A DNA stretch of 64,000 nucleotides from contig CALJEN010000009.1 in the NCBI GenBank assembly GCA_938073905.1, positions 62,001 to 126,000 of the forward strand, given 5' to 3'. Below the pieces are notes generated by a model, which was not told the origin of the DNA, ran no database searches, and saw only the letters and a program-made list of their open reading frames with translations. Shown one piece after another: positions 9,496 through 17,616 of the stretch. The position numbers and the translations under genes were made by a program. This DNA is from an uncultured Sulfolobales archaeon. GTDB lineage: Archaea > Thermoproteota > Thermoprotei_A > Sulfolobales > NBVN01. Positions within the stretch are counted from its first letter, which is position 1. Each line of letters starts with the position of its first letter.

Positions 9496-10033
9496 CGAGG
9501 TACACCCTGCCGAGGTCTTGCGCTCGGGACAGGCCTGCCGAGTAGTAGGTCACGTCGCCGTGCGCGTCGACGACCGCTATCACCGGGGCGAACTCGCGCA
9601 TTATCGCGGACCTGACCCAATCGGCTATCTTCGAGGCCTCGATCGGGGCGTTCTCCTCGAGGACTAGGACTAGGACCCTCTGGCTGCCCTTGGTGTAGAG
9701 CAGCTCCCTGGGGGAGAAGCCGGACTTGGCCCTCCTCCCCCTCTCTCTCAGGTCCAGCAGCACGACGAACTTGGACCAGGCGTAGTCCGCCCGGGGGAAG
9801 TGCGAGTAGAGGGAGGCTAGGTCGAACCTGCGGTCCTCGACGTACACGTCGCAGATGTCCTTGTACACGAGGTAGGTTATCTCGGCCATGTCGAGGAAGT
9901 ACCTGTCTCCACCGGCGGGCCATCCCAGACCCAGCTCGTTCAGCACCCCGCCCTCGTCGAGGGCTATCGCTCTCCAGTCCTCAGCCCCCACTATCCGGAT
10001 CGAGGGTCTTGCAGATGTGCGTACCGGTATCAC
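9461..10033 (-). CDS. tRNA-splicing endonuclease, non-catalytic (structural) subunit
   Basis: This 190-residue protein resembles the archaeal EndA fold: an N-terminal part with FLDMAEITYLVYKD near residues 46-59 and a C-terminal nuclease-fold part with FVVLLDLRERGRRAKSGFS and later LVLEENAPIEASKIADWVRS. The tyrosine of the catalytic triad may be present, but I do not see the histidine in its usual strand. This fits the structural subunit of the two-subunit (alpha2beta2) enzyme of Crenarchaeota, which cuts bulge-helix-bulge introns such as those in the tRNA-Leu and tRNA-Phe genes here. GTG start, with a TATA-like CTTAAATT about 30 bases upstream. It overlaps hisS at its 3' end. Confidence 0.72.
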   Translation of the reverse strand: MIPVRTSARPSIRIVGAEDWRAIALDEGGVLNELGLGWPAGGDRYFLDMAEITYLVYKDICDVYVEDRRFDLASLYSHFPRADYAWSKFVVLLDLRERGRRAKSGFSPRELLYTKGSQRVLVLVLEENAPIEASKIADWVRSAIMREFAPVIAVVDAHGDVTYYSAGLSRAQDLGRVYLGESPAGASEGD

Positions 10034-10165
10034 CTCTGGGTCTTCTTCGTGCTGCGGCGCAATTTAAGTTAGGCGCTCCTCGAGCTCCCGTTTGCGGACT
10101 CCCACCATGCCGCCGCGCTCTCCACTCAGGGTTTTTTAGATGCTCCGGCCTTCCACCGGCAAAAC

Positions 10166-10176
10166 TTTTATACCTG
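10166..10176 (+). promoter_or_regulatory. TATA box of the NhaC gene
   Basis: A CTTTTATACC element lies about 30 bases before the ATG at 10204, in the gap between the divergent endonuclease-subunit and antiporter genes. Confidence 0.55.
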
Positions 10177-10203
10177 CGACGGAGGTGCTATTGGTAGCAC
10201 TCT

Positions 10204-11148
10204 ATGAGGCGAGAGACCCTTGTGAAAGTCATCGCAATCGCCGTGGTCTTGGTCGTGGGCCTTCTGCTCGCGGCACCGCCGAACGCGGAGTACATGCCTG
10301 AGGAGAAGAGGTTCCCCTACTACACGTTCCCGCTCCTCCCGCCGCTCCTAGCGATAACCCTCTGTATACTCACGGGCCAGGTGCTGCCGGCCCTCTTCCT
10401 GGGGATCTGGGTCGGTGCCCTAATGGTCTCGGCCTACGAGCCCCTCTCGGGCACCACCCTCACCCTCAGGTGGCTCGTCGAGAACGCGACGGACCCCTGG
10501 AACGCCACGATACTCCTCTTCGACTTCGTCATAGGCGCCTTCGTCGGCCTGCTCTACATATCGGGGTCGATGCACAGCCTGGCCGAGGCCCTCTCGAGGA
10601 GAGTCAGGAGCTCTCGAGGGGCGGGCCTGGCCACGACTGTCCTCGGGACTGTGGTCTTCTTCGACGACTACTCCAACACCGTGATCGTGGGGAACGCCAT
10701 GAGGCCGCTGGCCGACAGGCTCAGGGTGAGCAGGGAGCTCCTGAGCTACGTAGTCGACTCGACGGCGGCTCCCGTGGCGGGCCTGCTCCTGGTCTCGACG
10801 TGGATAGGCTACGAGGTGGGGCTGATAAGGGCGGCCATCGAGACCCTCCAGGAGGAGGCCGCGGCCGGGCTGCTGCCCGCAGCTCCCACAGTGGGTCCCT
10901 ACGCTATGTGGCTCTCCGCGCTCCCGTACCACTTCTACTCCATCCTGGCCCTGCTGATGGTCTACCTGGTCGTAGTGTTCAGGAGGCACTTCGGCCCCAT
11001 GAGGAGAGCCGAGGAGAGGGCCTACAGCGAGGGCAAGGTCCTCAGGGACGGAGCGGTGCCCCTGATGCCCACGGAGACGATCCTCGGGGAGCCGGTTAAG
11101 GAGAGGAGGGCCTCCCCCTGCTCTTCGCAACCTCGATCCTGGTGCTGA
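10204..11148 (+). CDS. nhaC: NhaC-family Na+/H+ antiporter, N-terminal part (frame ends at a frameshift)
   Basis: The first 300 or so codons encode several membrane helices and the NhaC hallmark FFDDYSNTVIVGNAMRP near residues 154-170, then LSYVVDSTAAPVAGLL. After EPVK (about residue 297) the frame turns into RRASPCSSQ and stops. The family continuation (GLPLLFATSILV) is present in another frame. The break lies between 11097, a stop in the second frame, and about 11115. Together the two halves make one antiporter of about 590 residues that exchanges Na+ for H+ across the membrane. It is either a real frameshift mutation, a sequencing error, or much less likely programmed slippage. Confidence 0.9.
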   Translation: MRRETLVKVIAIAVVLVVGLLLAAPPNAEYMPEEKRFPYYTFPLLPPLLAITLCILTGQVLPALFLGIWVGALMVSAYEPLSGTTLTLRWLVENATDPWNATILLFDFVIGAFVGLLYISGSMHSLAEALSRRVRSSRGAGLATTVLGTVVFFDDYSNTVIVGNAMRPLADRLRVSRELLSYVVDSTAAPVAGLLLVSTWIGYEVGLIRAAIETLQEEAAAGLLPAAPTVGPYAMWLSALPYHFYSILALLMVYLVVVFRRHFGPMRRAEERAYSEGKVLRDGAVPLMPTETILGEPVKERRASPCSSQPRSWC

Positions 11149-11975
11149 TAGCCGTGACCCTCCTGGGCATGTGGTACACGGGAGCCCTGGTAGTCATAGA
11201 GGGACTGGTCGAGGAGGGGCTGGCCTACGGGATGCCGTGGTGGGCGGTGCCGTTCTCCGAGGCCCTGATGGAGTCGGACGCGGCGACGGCCCTGCTCTGG
11301 GGGAGCTTCGCCGCGTACCTGGTGGCTCTAGCGTGGGTCCTCCTGGGGCGGGTCCTGAGCTTCTCCAGAGCCATGGAGTACACTGTGAAGGGCATGTACA
11401 CCATGCTCTACGCCAACGCGATACTCCTGCACGCCTGGAGCATCAAGACGGCCACCGACGCGCTGGGCACGGCCGACTACGTGGTGAGCCACGCGGTGAC
11501 CGTGGGGATACCGGCGCACGCCGCTCCGCTGCTGATCTTCCTGGTCTGCGTGTTCATATCCTACACCACCGGCACCAGCTGGGGCACTTTTGGGGTGATG
11601 ATGCCCATAGCTGTGCCCCTCGCTTGGAAGCTGGCGCTGGTCCAGTTCGGAGACCCGACCCTCGCCCACGTCCTCGCCGCGGCCTCCATAGGTGCGGTCT
11701 TCGGCGGGGGGATCTACGGAGACCACGTATCGCCGATAAGCGACACGACGATAATGGCCTCGATGTTCAGCGGCTGCGACCACGTAGACCACGTGAAGAC
11801 GCAGCTGCCGTACGGCACGCTCGCGGCCTCCGTGAGCTTGGTCCTCTACGCACTGATGCTGGCCGGGCTGACGAGTCCTCTGGTGCTGCTCCCGCTAGGA
11901 GTAGCTCTGCTCGTCCTCCTGTACCTGGCCCTGACGAGAAGGGTTCCCCCGGTGCCGAACTTCAGAGCGTCCTGA
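11142..11975 (+). CDS. nhaC: NhaC-family Na+/H+ antiporter, C-terminal part
   Basis: This frame carries the second half of the antiporter. It shows further membrane helices, the conserved TTGTSWGTFGVMMP loop and the signature GGGIYGDHVSPISDTT near 11702-11750, followed by HVDHVKTQLPYG. Homologous sequence in this frame reaches back to about 11109, upstream of any start codon, so this is not an independent gene but the continuation of the preceding one after a shift equivalent to -1. The region after it contains no further transport gene; the next two genes are on the other strand. Confidence 0.9.
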   Translation: MLIAVTLLGMWYTGALVVIEGLVEEGLAYGMPWWAVPFSEALMESDAATALLWGSFAAYLVALAWVLLGRVLSFSRAMEYTVKGMYTMLYANAILLHAWSIKTATDALGTADYVVSHAVTVGIPAHAAPLLIFLVCVFISYTTGTSWGTFGVMMPIAVPLAWKLALVQFGDPTLAHVLAAASIGAVFGGGIYGDHVSPISDTTIMASMFSGCDHVDHVKTQLPYGTLAASVSLVLYALMLAGLTSPLVLLPLGVALLVLLYLALTRRVPPVPNFRAS

Positions 11976-12023
11976 GGGCATTCACCCTCTTTTTCACAGC
12001 CTTTCGGCGGACCGCGGGATCTC

Positions 12024-12590
12024 TCAGCCCTGCGGGATTTTCGTCTGCCTCAGGTAGTCGACTACTCGCACTACCCTGAACCTGGGTCCGCACTCCCGCT
12101 CGCTCGTTGCGCAGATGAACGCGACCAGGGCTCCCTCCTCTCCTCCGAGCACCTTCAGCTCTACGACCCTGCCCTCGGCTCTATCGACCAGCCTGGGCCT
12201 CAGGCACTCCAGCAGGTACGAGGCCACGGTCTCGGGGAAGCCTCCGGGAACGGTCCTGGGGACAATGACGAGCTCCCGCATCCCGAGCGGGACCTGAGCC
12301 CCCGGCAGCTCCCTGAGCAGGCCGACTCCTCCTAGCTTGAGGAGGAACCCCCTCCTGAGCTCCGAGCCTTCGAGCCTCATGAACAGGAGGGCCGAGGGGT
12401 TGCCCCTCCTCTCCAGAACGACCAGGACGCCGTAGGCACCTAGGGAGGAGGCCCTGGCAGCGAGCTCCGCGTACGTAGCCTTGCCCCTGACGACTCTCAC
12501 CGAGTGGGGGAGGGACGCGCACAGGTCCTTGGTGAAGCTGCGAACCCTCCTGGAGGGCTCTCTGGAGGTGGTCACGAGTAGCCTGCTCAT
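12024..12590 (-). CDS. Brix-domain ribosome biogenesis protein (Imp4-like)
   Basis: The 188-residue protein matches the archaeal single-domain Brix family: it starts with LLVTTSREPSRRVRSFTKDL, typical of the family's N-terminal strand (TTSR-PS-R-R-F-K-L), and has the second-half repeat around LVIVPRTVPGGFPETV. Brix proteins bind rRNA during ribosome assembly. Its ATG overlaps the stop of eL43 by four bases (ATGA), so both are read from one message. This pairing belongs to the conserved archaeal cluster that often also holds a small RNA polymerase subunit and the KEOPS subunit Pcc1, neither of which is seen here. Confidence 0.85.
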   Translation of the reverse strand: MSRLLVTTSREPSRRVRSFTKDLCASLPHSVRVVRGKATYAELAARASSLGAYGVLVVLERRGNPSALLFMRLEGSELRRGFLLKLGGVGLLRELPGAQVPLGMRELVIVPRTVPGGFPETVASYLLECLRPRLVDRAEGRVVELKVLGGEEGALVAFICATSERECGPRFRVVRVVDYLRQTKIPQG

Positions 12591-12883
12591 GGGGAGCTAG
12601 ACCTTTCCCGGGGACGCGTCCCCGCTTCCGCCACGGTTATCGCTCTGCCCACCTCGGTGTAGGGCTGGTAGGCTCCTCCGGAGAAGACCCTCCCGCACTT
12701 GGGGCACCTCCAGAGGCCGACCGAGATCCTCTCGAAGACCGCCTTGGTGCCGCAGAGCGGGCACACGTACCTCGAGTACCTGCGCACCATGACCTCCCTC
12801 CACTTCTTCCTGAGAGACGACCCGTACCTGGCTCCCAGTCTGCCAGCTATGCCGACTACCTTAGTCCTGCCCGTCTCCGACAC
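12587..12883 (-). CDS. rpl37ae: 50S ribosomal protein eL43 (L37Ae)
   Basis: A 98-residue ribosomal protein of the large subunit with one zinc ribbon: CPLCGTKAVFER then WRCPKCGRVFSGGAYQP. The N-terminus (VVGIAGRLGARYGSSLRKK) is typical of the family. It starts at a GTG close behind a TATA-like element (CTTTTAAG on the minus strand near 12905-12913), which fits a leaderless transcript. It is the first gene of a two-gene unit with the Brix protein. Confidence 0.95.
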   Translation of the reverse strand: MSETGRTKVVGIAGRLGARYGSSLRKKWREVMVRRYSRYVCPLCGTKAVFERISVGLWRCPKCGRVFSGGAYQPYTEVGRAITVAEAGTRPRERSSSP

Positions 12884-12974
12884 CTCGAAGCGTGAGGTCC
12901 CCGAACTTAAAAGCTTGAGCCGGGCCGAGGCGGGGTATGTCGGGCCCGATCTTCTGTGAGCCTGCGGTTGAAAA

Positions 12975-13016
12975 GCTTATATTGCGGACCCGACGTTTGG
13001 ATAGGGTGTCCAAACG
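12975..13016 (+). promoter_or_regulatory. Promoter and palindromic operator of the ABC importer operon
   Basis: A TATA box, GCTTATAT, lies at 12975-12982. The predicted transcription start, about 26 bases on, falls inside a perfect inverted repeat: CGTTTGGA at 12994-13001 and TCCAAACG at 13009-13016, separated by seven bases. The second arm touches the GTG start at 13017. A repressor bound here would block transcription start. Since the genes downstream import a metal chelate or corrinoid, a metal- or corrinoid-responsive repressor is a reasonable inference, but no regulator is encoded nearby. Confidence 0.65.
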
Positions 13017-14198
13017 GTGGTGAGCGAGAGCTCCGCGAAGAGGACCCTGCTTACGGTCGCCGTAGCCCTCGCGATGCTCGTCGCAGGTGGCGTCTTGGGG
13101 GCGCTCGCCGCGGGCTCCGCGGCTCCTAGGACAGTCACGGTCACGGTTACCGCAGCGACCACAGCGACCTTAGCATCTCCCGAGAGAGTCACGGAGACCG
13201 TCACGGTGCCGGTCGTCAGGGAGAGGATAAGCGTCGTAGACGCCCTCGGGAGAACGGTAGTGTTCGACGAGCCTCCGAGGAGGGTGGTCTCCCTGGCTCC
13301 CTCGATAACCGAGACCCTGTTCGCCCTCGGTCTCGGGGACAGGGTGGTGGGGGTCACGAGACACTGCAACTACCCGCCGGAGGTCTCGAAGCTCGTCGAG
13401 GAGGGGAGGATCGCGGTGATAGGGGGCTTCTGGAACCCGGACGTGGAGAAGATACTCGCTCTCAGGCCCGACCTCGTGGTGGGCTCCGCTGGCACATCTC
13501 CCCATCTCAGGCTCAGGGAGCTCCTCGAACAGGCGGGAGTGAAGGTCGTCTACGTCTACGGGAGCGCTGCGAGCGACAAGTACCAGGTGTACAGCGACGT
13601 GAGGACTCTGGCCAGGGTCTTCGGTGCCGACGAGGCTGCCGAGAGAGTGATAGGAGAGATAGAGGACGAGGTGCGGAGGGTGGAGGAGGCCGTCTCGAAG
13701 GACGGGCGGCCCAGGGTCCTGGTGCTCTTGGGTCCGCCGAGCTGGGGCCTCTGGAGCGCCGGGGGCAACACATTCATAGGCTGGGTCCTGAGGACGGCGG
13801 GAGGCCTCAACGTGGCCGAGAGGTTCACCGGCTGGCCGCAGCTAGACTACGAGTTTGTGCTCTCTCAGGATCCCGAGGTCATCATAGTGAGCGCCATGGG
13901 AGCAGACTACGAGGCCCTGGCGGAGGAGGTCCTCTCAACACCCCTGGCCGAGACTAGCGCAGCCAAGAGCGGCAGAGTGTACTTCGTAGACCTCGAGGCG
14001 AACGATATCCTGGTCAGACCCGGGCCCAGGCTCGGCCTGGCCGTGAGGCTCGCGGCCTCCATACTGTACCCGGAGGTCTTCGGTCCGACCAGAGTCCCCA
14101 CGGTCTACAGGATAGGTGGAGGCGTGGTGACCCTCAGCGCCCTCGCTCGGCAGGGAGCGGCGCTCATCCCCCTCAGCACCCCGACTCTGGAAGCCTGA
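13017..14198 (+). CDS. ABC transporter substrate-binding protein (corrinoid/Fe-chelate type)
   Basis: A 393-residue type III periplasmic-binding-protein-like receptor. Residues 8-28 are a hydrophobic membrane anchor, followed by a Thr/Val-rich linker to about residue 72, typical of lipid- or membrane-tethered archaeal receptors. The binding domain opens with VVDALGRTVVFDEPPRRVVSLAPS and contains GGFWNPDVEKILALRPDLVV, features of the BtuF/FhuD/FecB group. It delivers substrate to the permease and ATPase encoded next. GTG start directly after the palindrome. The substrate (cobalamin, heme or siderophore) cannot be told from the sequence. Confidence 0.88.
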   Translation: MVSESSAKRTLLTVAVALAMLVAGGVLGALAAGSAAPRTVTVTVTAATTATLASPERVTETVTVPVVRERISVVDALGRTVVFDEPPRRVVSLAPSITETLFALGLGDRVVGVTRHCNYPPEVSKLVEEGRIAVIGGFWNPDVEKILALRPDLVVGSAGTSPHLRLRELLEQAGVKVVYVYGSAASDKYQVYSDVRTLARVFGADEAAERVIGEIEDEVRRVEEAVSKDGRPRVLVLLGPPSWGLWSAGGNTFIGWVLRTAGGLNVAERFTGWPQLDYEFVLSQDPEVIIVSAMGADYEALAEEVLSTPLAETSAAKSGRVYFVDLEANDILVRPGPRLGLAVRLAASILYPEVFGPTRVPTVYRIGGGVVTLSALARQGAALIPLSTPTLEA

Positions 14199-14208
14199 GG
14201 GCGCGTCA

Positions 14209-15243
14209 ATGGCGTACCGGGTCGCAAAGCTCGGCAGGCTCAGGTTTTTCACCCTAACCGCATCCCTGGTGCTCGCACTCGCCCTGCTCGCACTCGCCTC
14301 GCTCTCCGTCGGGTCGTCGATGATCCCGGTAGCGGAGGTTCTCTCCTGTCTGAGCGGAGGAGGGTGTGGTGATACGACCAGGCTCATACTGAGCCTGAGG
14401 GCTACGCGCACTGCGGTGGCGGTCCTAGCCGGAGGCATGCTGGCCGTGGCTGGAGCCCTGATGCAGGGGGTCTCTAGGAACCCGCTGGCGGATCCCTTCA
14501 TCCTCGGATCGTCTTCCACAGCCCTGGCAGCTCTCTCGGCAGCGGCCCTCCTCGACATCGGAGTGCTAGCCCACCGCCACCTGAGCATCACGATAGCCTT
14601 CGCCGGGGCCATGCTCGGCTACTTCCTAGCCACGTCGATCAGTATGGTGGCCGGAGGTGCGGGCCTCTCCCTGATACTCTCCGGCGTCGCGGTCTCGGCG
14701 CTCTTCTCCGGCGTCTCCCACGTCCTCCTCTACCTGCTGCAGGACAGGCTCAGGACTCCATACGTCTACCTGTTAATGGGCTCCACCAGCGGAGTCCTGG
14801 AGAGGGACATCCTCTACCTAGCGGTGCCGCTGGCGCTCTCTCCAGCCGCTCTCCTAGCGCTCGGGATCCCGAAGGCCCTCAACGCCTACCTCTTCGGAGA
14901 CCTGTATGCGGCCCAGCTCGGGTACAGAGTTAGGCTGGTCACCACTCTCTCGGCGTTCGTCGCCTGCCTGCTGACCGGGGCCTCAGTCGCGGTGGTCGGG
15001 ATAGTCGGGTTCGTGGGTCTCGCGGCTCCCCACGTTTCGCGGATGCTCTCCGGCACCTCGGACTACAGGGTCACGTTGCCCCTGTCCGCACTCGCGGGCT
15101 CCTCCCTGACAGTGTTCTCGGATACCGTTGCTAGGGCCATCACCCTGCTCTCGGCCAGGGGAGAGATGCCCCTGGGAGTCGTGACGAGCATAGTCGGAGC
15201 TCCCTTCCTCGCGTACCTCATCGTTAGGAGTGGGAGGGGGTGA
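14209..15243 (+). CDS. ABC transporter permease, BtuC/FecCD family
   Basis: A 344-residue integral membrane protein with about ten hydrophobic segments. The family pattern is clear in the N-terminal third (LRATRTAVAVLAGGMLAVAGALMQGVSRNPLADPFILG). The cytoplasmic coupling loop region follows with VGIVGFVGLAAPHVSRML near residues 261-278, and the C-terminus has GVVTSIVGAPFLAYLI. It forms the channel of the importer as a homodimer. The ATG start lies ten bases after the receptor gene and the ATPase follows within seven bases. Confidence 0.93.
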   Translation: MAYRVAKLGRLRFFTLTASLVLALALLALASLSVGSSMIPVAEVLSCLSGGGCGDTTRLILSLRATRTAVAVLAGGMLAVAGALMQGVSRNPLADPFILGSSSTALAALSAAALLDIGVLAHRHLSITIAFAGAMLGYFLATSISMVAGGAGLSLILSGVAVSALFSGVSHVLLYLLQDRLRTPYVYLLMGSTSGVLERDILYLAVPLALSPAALLALGIPKALNAYLFGDLYAAQLGYRVRLVTTLSAFVACLLTGASVAVVGIVGFVGLAAPHVSRMLSGTSDYRVTLPLSALAGSSLTVFSDTVARAITLLSARGEMPLGVVTSIVGAPFLAYLIVRSGRG

Positions 15244-15249
15244 GAGGCC

Positions 15250-16188
15250 GTGCGGCACGACCGGAGCACCGCGCCGCCTGCGGAGGGCGATGCCGGCGGA
15301 GCTCCGGGAGCCGAGCCCGAGAAGCGCGTAGCGGTGAGGCTCGACGGCGTGGTCTACAGCTACGGCTCCATCAAGGCCGTCGACGGAGTGACCCTCGAGA
15401 TCTGGAGCGGGAAGGTCATGTGTCTGGTGGGACCGAACGGGTCGGGCAAGACGACTCTCCTGAAGCTCGTGGCGTCGCTGGTCAGGCCGCTCAGGGGGGT
15501 CGTCTACGTCAACGGCAAGGACGCTAGGCTCTACAGACCCGGCGAGATCGCCAGGGCCTTCTCCTTCTCCGAACCCCACCTCCCGAGAACGCTCCCCATG
15601 CGCGCGATAGACTTCGTGCTGACCTCCAGGTACCCGTTCCAGAGGACTCTCCAGTACTTCGAGAGCGAGGAAGACCTGAGGGTGGTGGAGTCCGTGGCCG
15701 AGGAGCTCGGGATAGCGCACCTGCTGGAGAGGAGGCTCGACCAGCTCAGCAGCGGTGAGCTGCAGAGGGTGGTGATAGCGGCGGCTCTGGCCAAGAGGCC
15801 CAGAGTCCTGCTCCTGGACGAGCCGTCGGCCTTCCTCGACGTGCGTAACCGCTTCGAGGTGATGGAGATCGTCAGGAGGTACGCGAGAGAGCGGAACGCT
15901 GCCGTGGTCGTGGCCCTCCACGACCTCTTCACGGCATCCCTCTACTGCGATTCGGTCGCTCTCATGAGCGGGGGCAGGATCGCGGCCCTCGGCCCACCGG
16001 CAGATGTCTTCTCGTCGGAGGTCGCGAAGAGGGTCTACGGGGTGGGGATCGAGACCGTCCGGGTGGACGGCACGACCGTCATCGCGGTCCCCCTCCCACC
16101 GCAGCCGGGAGGTGGTGAGGACGGTTCCCGGAATGGCCGGGAGCGTCCCGACGAGAGCCCGAGAGTTTTTAATGACGCGAGCGCTTAG
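15250..16188 (+). CDS. ABC transporter ATP-binding protein (BtuD/FecE type)
   Basis: The ATPase of the importer, 312 residues. It has Walker A GPNGSGKTT near residue 62, the ABC signature LSSGELQRV near 166, Walker B LLLDEPSAFLD near 188 and the switch histidine in VVVALHDL. A polar 30-residue N-terminal extension precedes the domain. The message continues from the permease. The promoter of the next gene (TTTTTAATG near 16165) lies inside the last codons of this gene. Confidence 0.93.
   Translation: MRHDRSTAPPAEGDAGGAPGAEPEKRVAVRLDGVVYSYGSIKAVDGVTLEIWSGKVMCLVGPNGSGKTTLLKLVASLVRPLRGVVYVNGKDARLYRPGEIARAFSFSEPHLPRTLPMRAIDFVLTSRYPFQRTLQYFESEEDLRVVESVAEELGIAHLLERRLDQLSSGELQRVVIAAALAKRPRVLLLDEPSAFLDVRNRFEVMEIVRRYARERNAAVVVALHDLFTASLYCDSVALMSGGRIAALGPPADVFSSEVAKRVYGVGIETVRVDGTTVIAVPLPPQPGGGEDGSRNGRERPDESPRVFNDASA
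16163..16172 (+). promoter_or_regulatory. TATA box of the PAC2 gene, inside the ATPase gene
   Basis: The element GTTTTTAATG lies about 35 bases before the ATG at 16204 and overlaps the last codons of the upstream ATPase. It suggests that the PAC2-HAD-M50 group is transcribed separately from the importer. Confidence 0.5.
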
Positions 16189-16203
16189 AGCTCTGGGTCA
16201 ACC

Positions 16204-16956
16204 ATGGGGGTGTATGTAAAGCTAAGGAGGGACTCCCTGAGAGGCAGAGTGCTCTTGGTAGGGCTACCGGGCATGGGCAGGGTGGGGTACGTGACGGCCA
16301 ACTACTTCGTAGAGAAGCTCGGGGGAGAGCTCGTCGGGGAGGTTTATTCCACCTACTTCCCGTCCCTGCTAGAGGTGGACAGCGAGGGGCTCGGAACTCT
16401 CTACAGCGGGAGGATATACGACGTCGGGAAGGCCGTGGTCTTCACGGCCGACGTACAGCCGCAGAGCCACGAGGGGCAGAACCACCTGTCCAAGAAGCTC
16501 ATCGAGGTCCTGGTCAAGAGAGGCGTGAGACTCGTGGTGGCAGCGGCCGCCTACGTAGTGCCCAGCGTAGACGTGATGAGGAGGGTCTACGTGGTCGGGA
16601 CGGACCCGGATACCATAGAGGCTTTCACCTCCATCGGGGCCCTGAGGCTCCGGAGCGGTACGATAAGCGGGATGAACGGGGTGGTGATCGGCTGGAGCAA
16701 GTACTTCGGGATCCCCGGGGCGGTCCTCCTCGGTGAGACGTGGGCCCCCCTGGTCGAGGCTAACGAGGCCGACTTCAGGGCAGCCAAGCACGTGATCCAG
16801 GTGCTGGCCAGGTTCCTGGGAGTCGACGTGGAGCTCGAGGAGCTCGACGCCTACGCGGCGCACGTGGAGCAGAGAGTGGCGGCGGTCATAGCCAAGATGA
16901 TGGGCCGCGGGGAAGAGGAGGAGAGACCTAAGTACACCGATCGCGAGGTGATGTAG
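16204..16956 (+). CDS. PAC2-family protein (proteasome-assembly-chaperone-like)
   Basis: The 250-residue protein has the PAC2 opening VLLVGLPGMGRVGYVTANY near residues 16-34 and the later FTADVQPQSHEGQNHLSKKL and VPSVDVMRRVYVVGTD. Archaeal members are related to eukaryotic proteasome assembly chaperones, but their role is not settled. A charged C-terminal tail (GRGEEEERPKYTDR) is notable. ATG start behind its own TATA box. The HAD gene follows ten bases on. Confidence 0.85.
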   Translation: MGVYVKLRRDSLRGRVLLVGLPGMGRVGYVTANYFVEKLGGELVGEVYSTYFPSLLEVDSEGLGTLYSGRIYDVGKAVVFTADVQPQSHEGQNHLSKKLIEVLVKRGVRLVVAAAAYVVPSVDVMRRVYVVGTDPDTIEAFTSIGALRLRSGTISGMNGVVIGWSKYFGIPGAVLLGETWAPLVEANEADFRAAKHVIQVLARFLGVDVELEELDAYAAHVEQRVAAVIAKMMGRGEEEERPKYTDREVM

Positions 16957-16965
16957 GGAGCGGGG

Positions 16966-17607
16966 TTGGCGATCAGGCTGGTGATCTTCGACCTAGACGG
17001 CACTCTCATCGACAGCGTCCGGGCCCACGCCGAGGGGTGGTCCTTCGCCATCGAGCGCCTCGGTCTGGCCGACGCGAGCGCGGACGACGTGGTCGACCTG
17101 ATAGGCCTCCCCGGAGATGCCATAGTCGGGAAGATCGCTGGGGAGGTGGGGCTCAGGCACTACGCCAGCATCAGGAAGCTGAAGGACAGGCACCTGCTAT
17201 CGCAGGTGTTCGGCGGTGCGGTAAGGCCCTTCCCGGACTCGGTGCCCTGCCTGAGCTACCTGAAGAGCCGCGGCTACCTCCTGGGCCTAGCGTCGTCGAC
17301 CCCCAACTACCTCCTGGTGCCCGTCCTAGAGAGGCTCGGCCTCCTGGACTTCTTCGACTACACTGTGGGAGGGGACGAGGTGGTGAGGGGCAAGCCCCAC
17401 CCGGACATATTCGTCAGGGCGGTGGAGAAGGCCGGTGTAGGACTTCGGGAGGCCGCAGTCGTCGGCGACACGGAGTACGATACCGTCCCGGCCAAGAGTG
17501 TCGGGATGCTCTCCATCCTCGTCGCGAGGGATAGGAGGGTCAGGGCTCGAAACCTCACCGCCGACGTGGTGGTCGGCAGCCTCGAGGACATACGCTTCCT
17601 GCTGTAG
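16966..17607 (+). CDS. HAD-superfamily hydrolase (phosphatase/beta-phosphoglucomutase-like)
   Basis: A 213-residue HAD phosphatase. Motif I is FDLDGTLIDS with nucleophile and acid Asp near residues 8 and 10, motif II is LASSTPN near 110, the motif III lysine is in RGKPHPDIF, and motif IV is VVGDTEYDT. A helical cap lies between motifs I and II. The substrate is unknown; related proteins act on small sugar phosphates or phosphoglycolate. The start is a TTG preceded by a GGGAGCGGGG stretch. It sits in line with the PAC2 and M50 genes at short spacing. Confidence 0.88.
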   Translation: MAIRLVIFDLDGTLIDSVRAHAEGWSFAIERLGLADASADDVVDLIGLPGDAIVGKIAGEVGLRHYASIRKLKDRHLLSQVFGGAVRPFPDSVPCLSYLKSRGYLLGLASSTPNYLLVPVLERLGLLDFFDYTVGGDEVVRGKPHPDIFVRAVEKAGVGLREAAVVGDTEYDTVPAKSVGMLSILVARDRRVRARNLTADVVVGSLEDIRFLL

Positions 17608-17616
17608 GGAGGTCCC

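Noticed and set aside
8188-9615. 475-codon plus-strand frame opposite HisRS
   Set aside because: It mirrors the HisRS coding sequence, is rich in Pro/Gly/Arg/Glu and has no recognisable domain.
10204-11975. Two separate genes for the antiporter halves
   Set aside because: Family sequence in the second frame continues upstream of its first start codon, so the halves are one interrupted gene.
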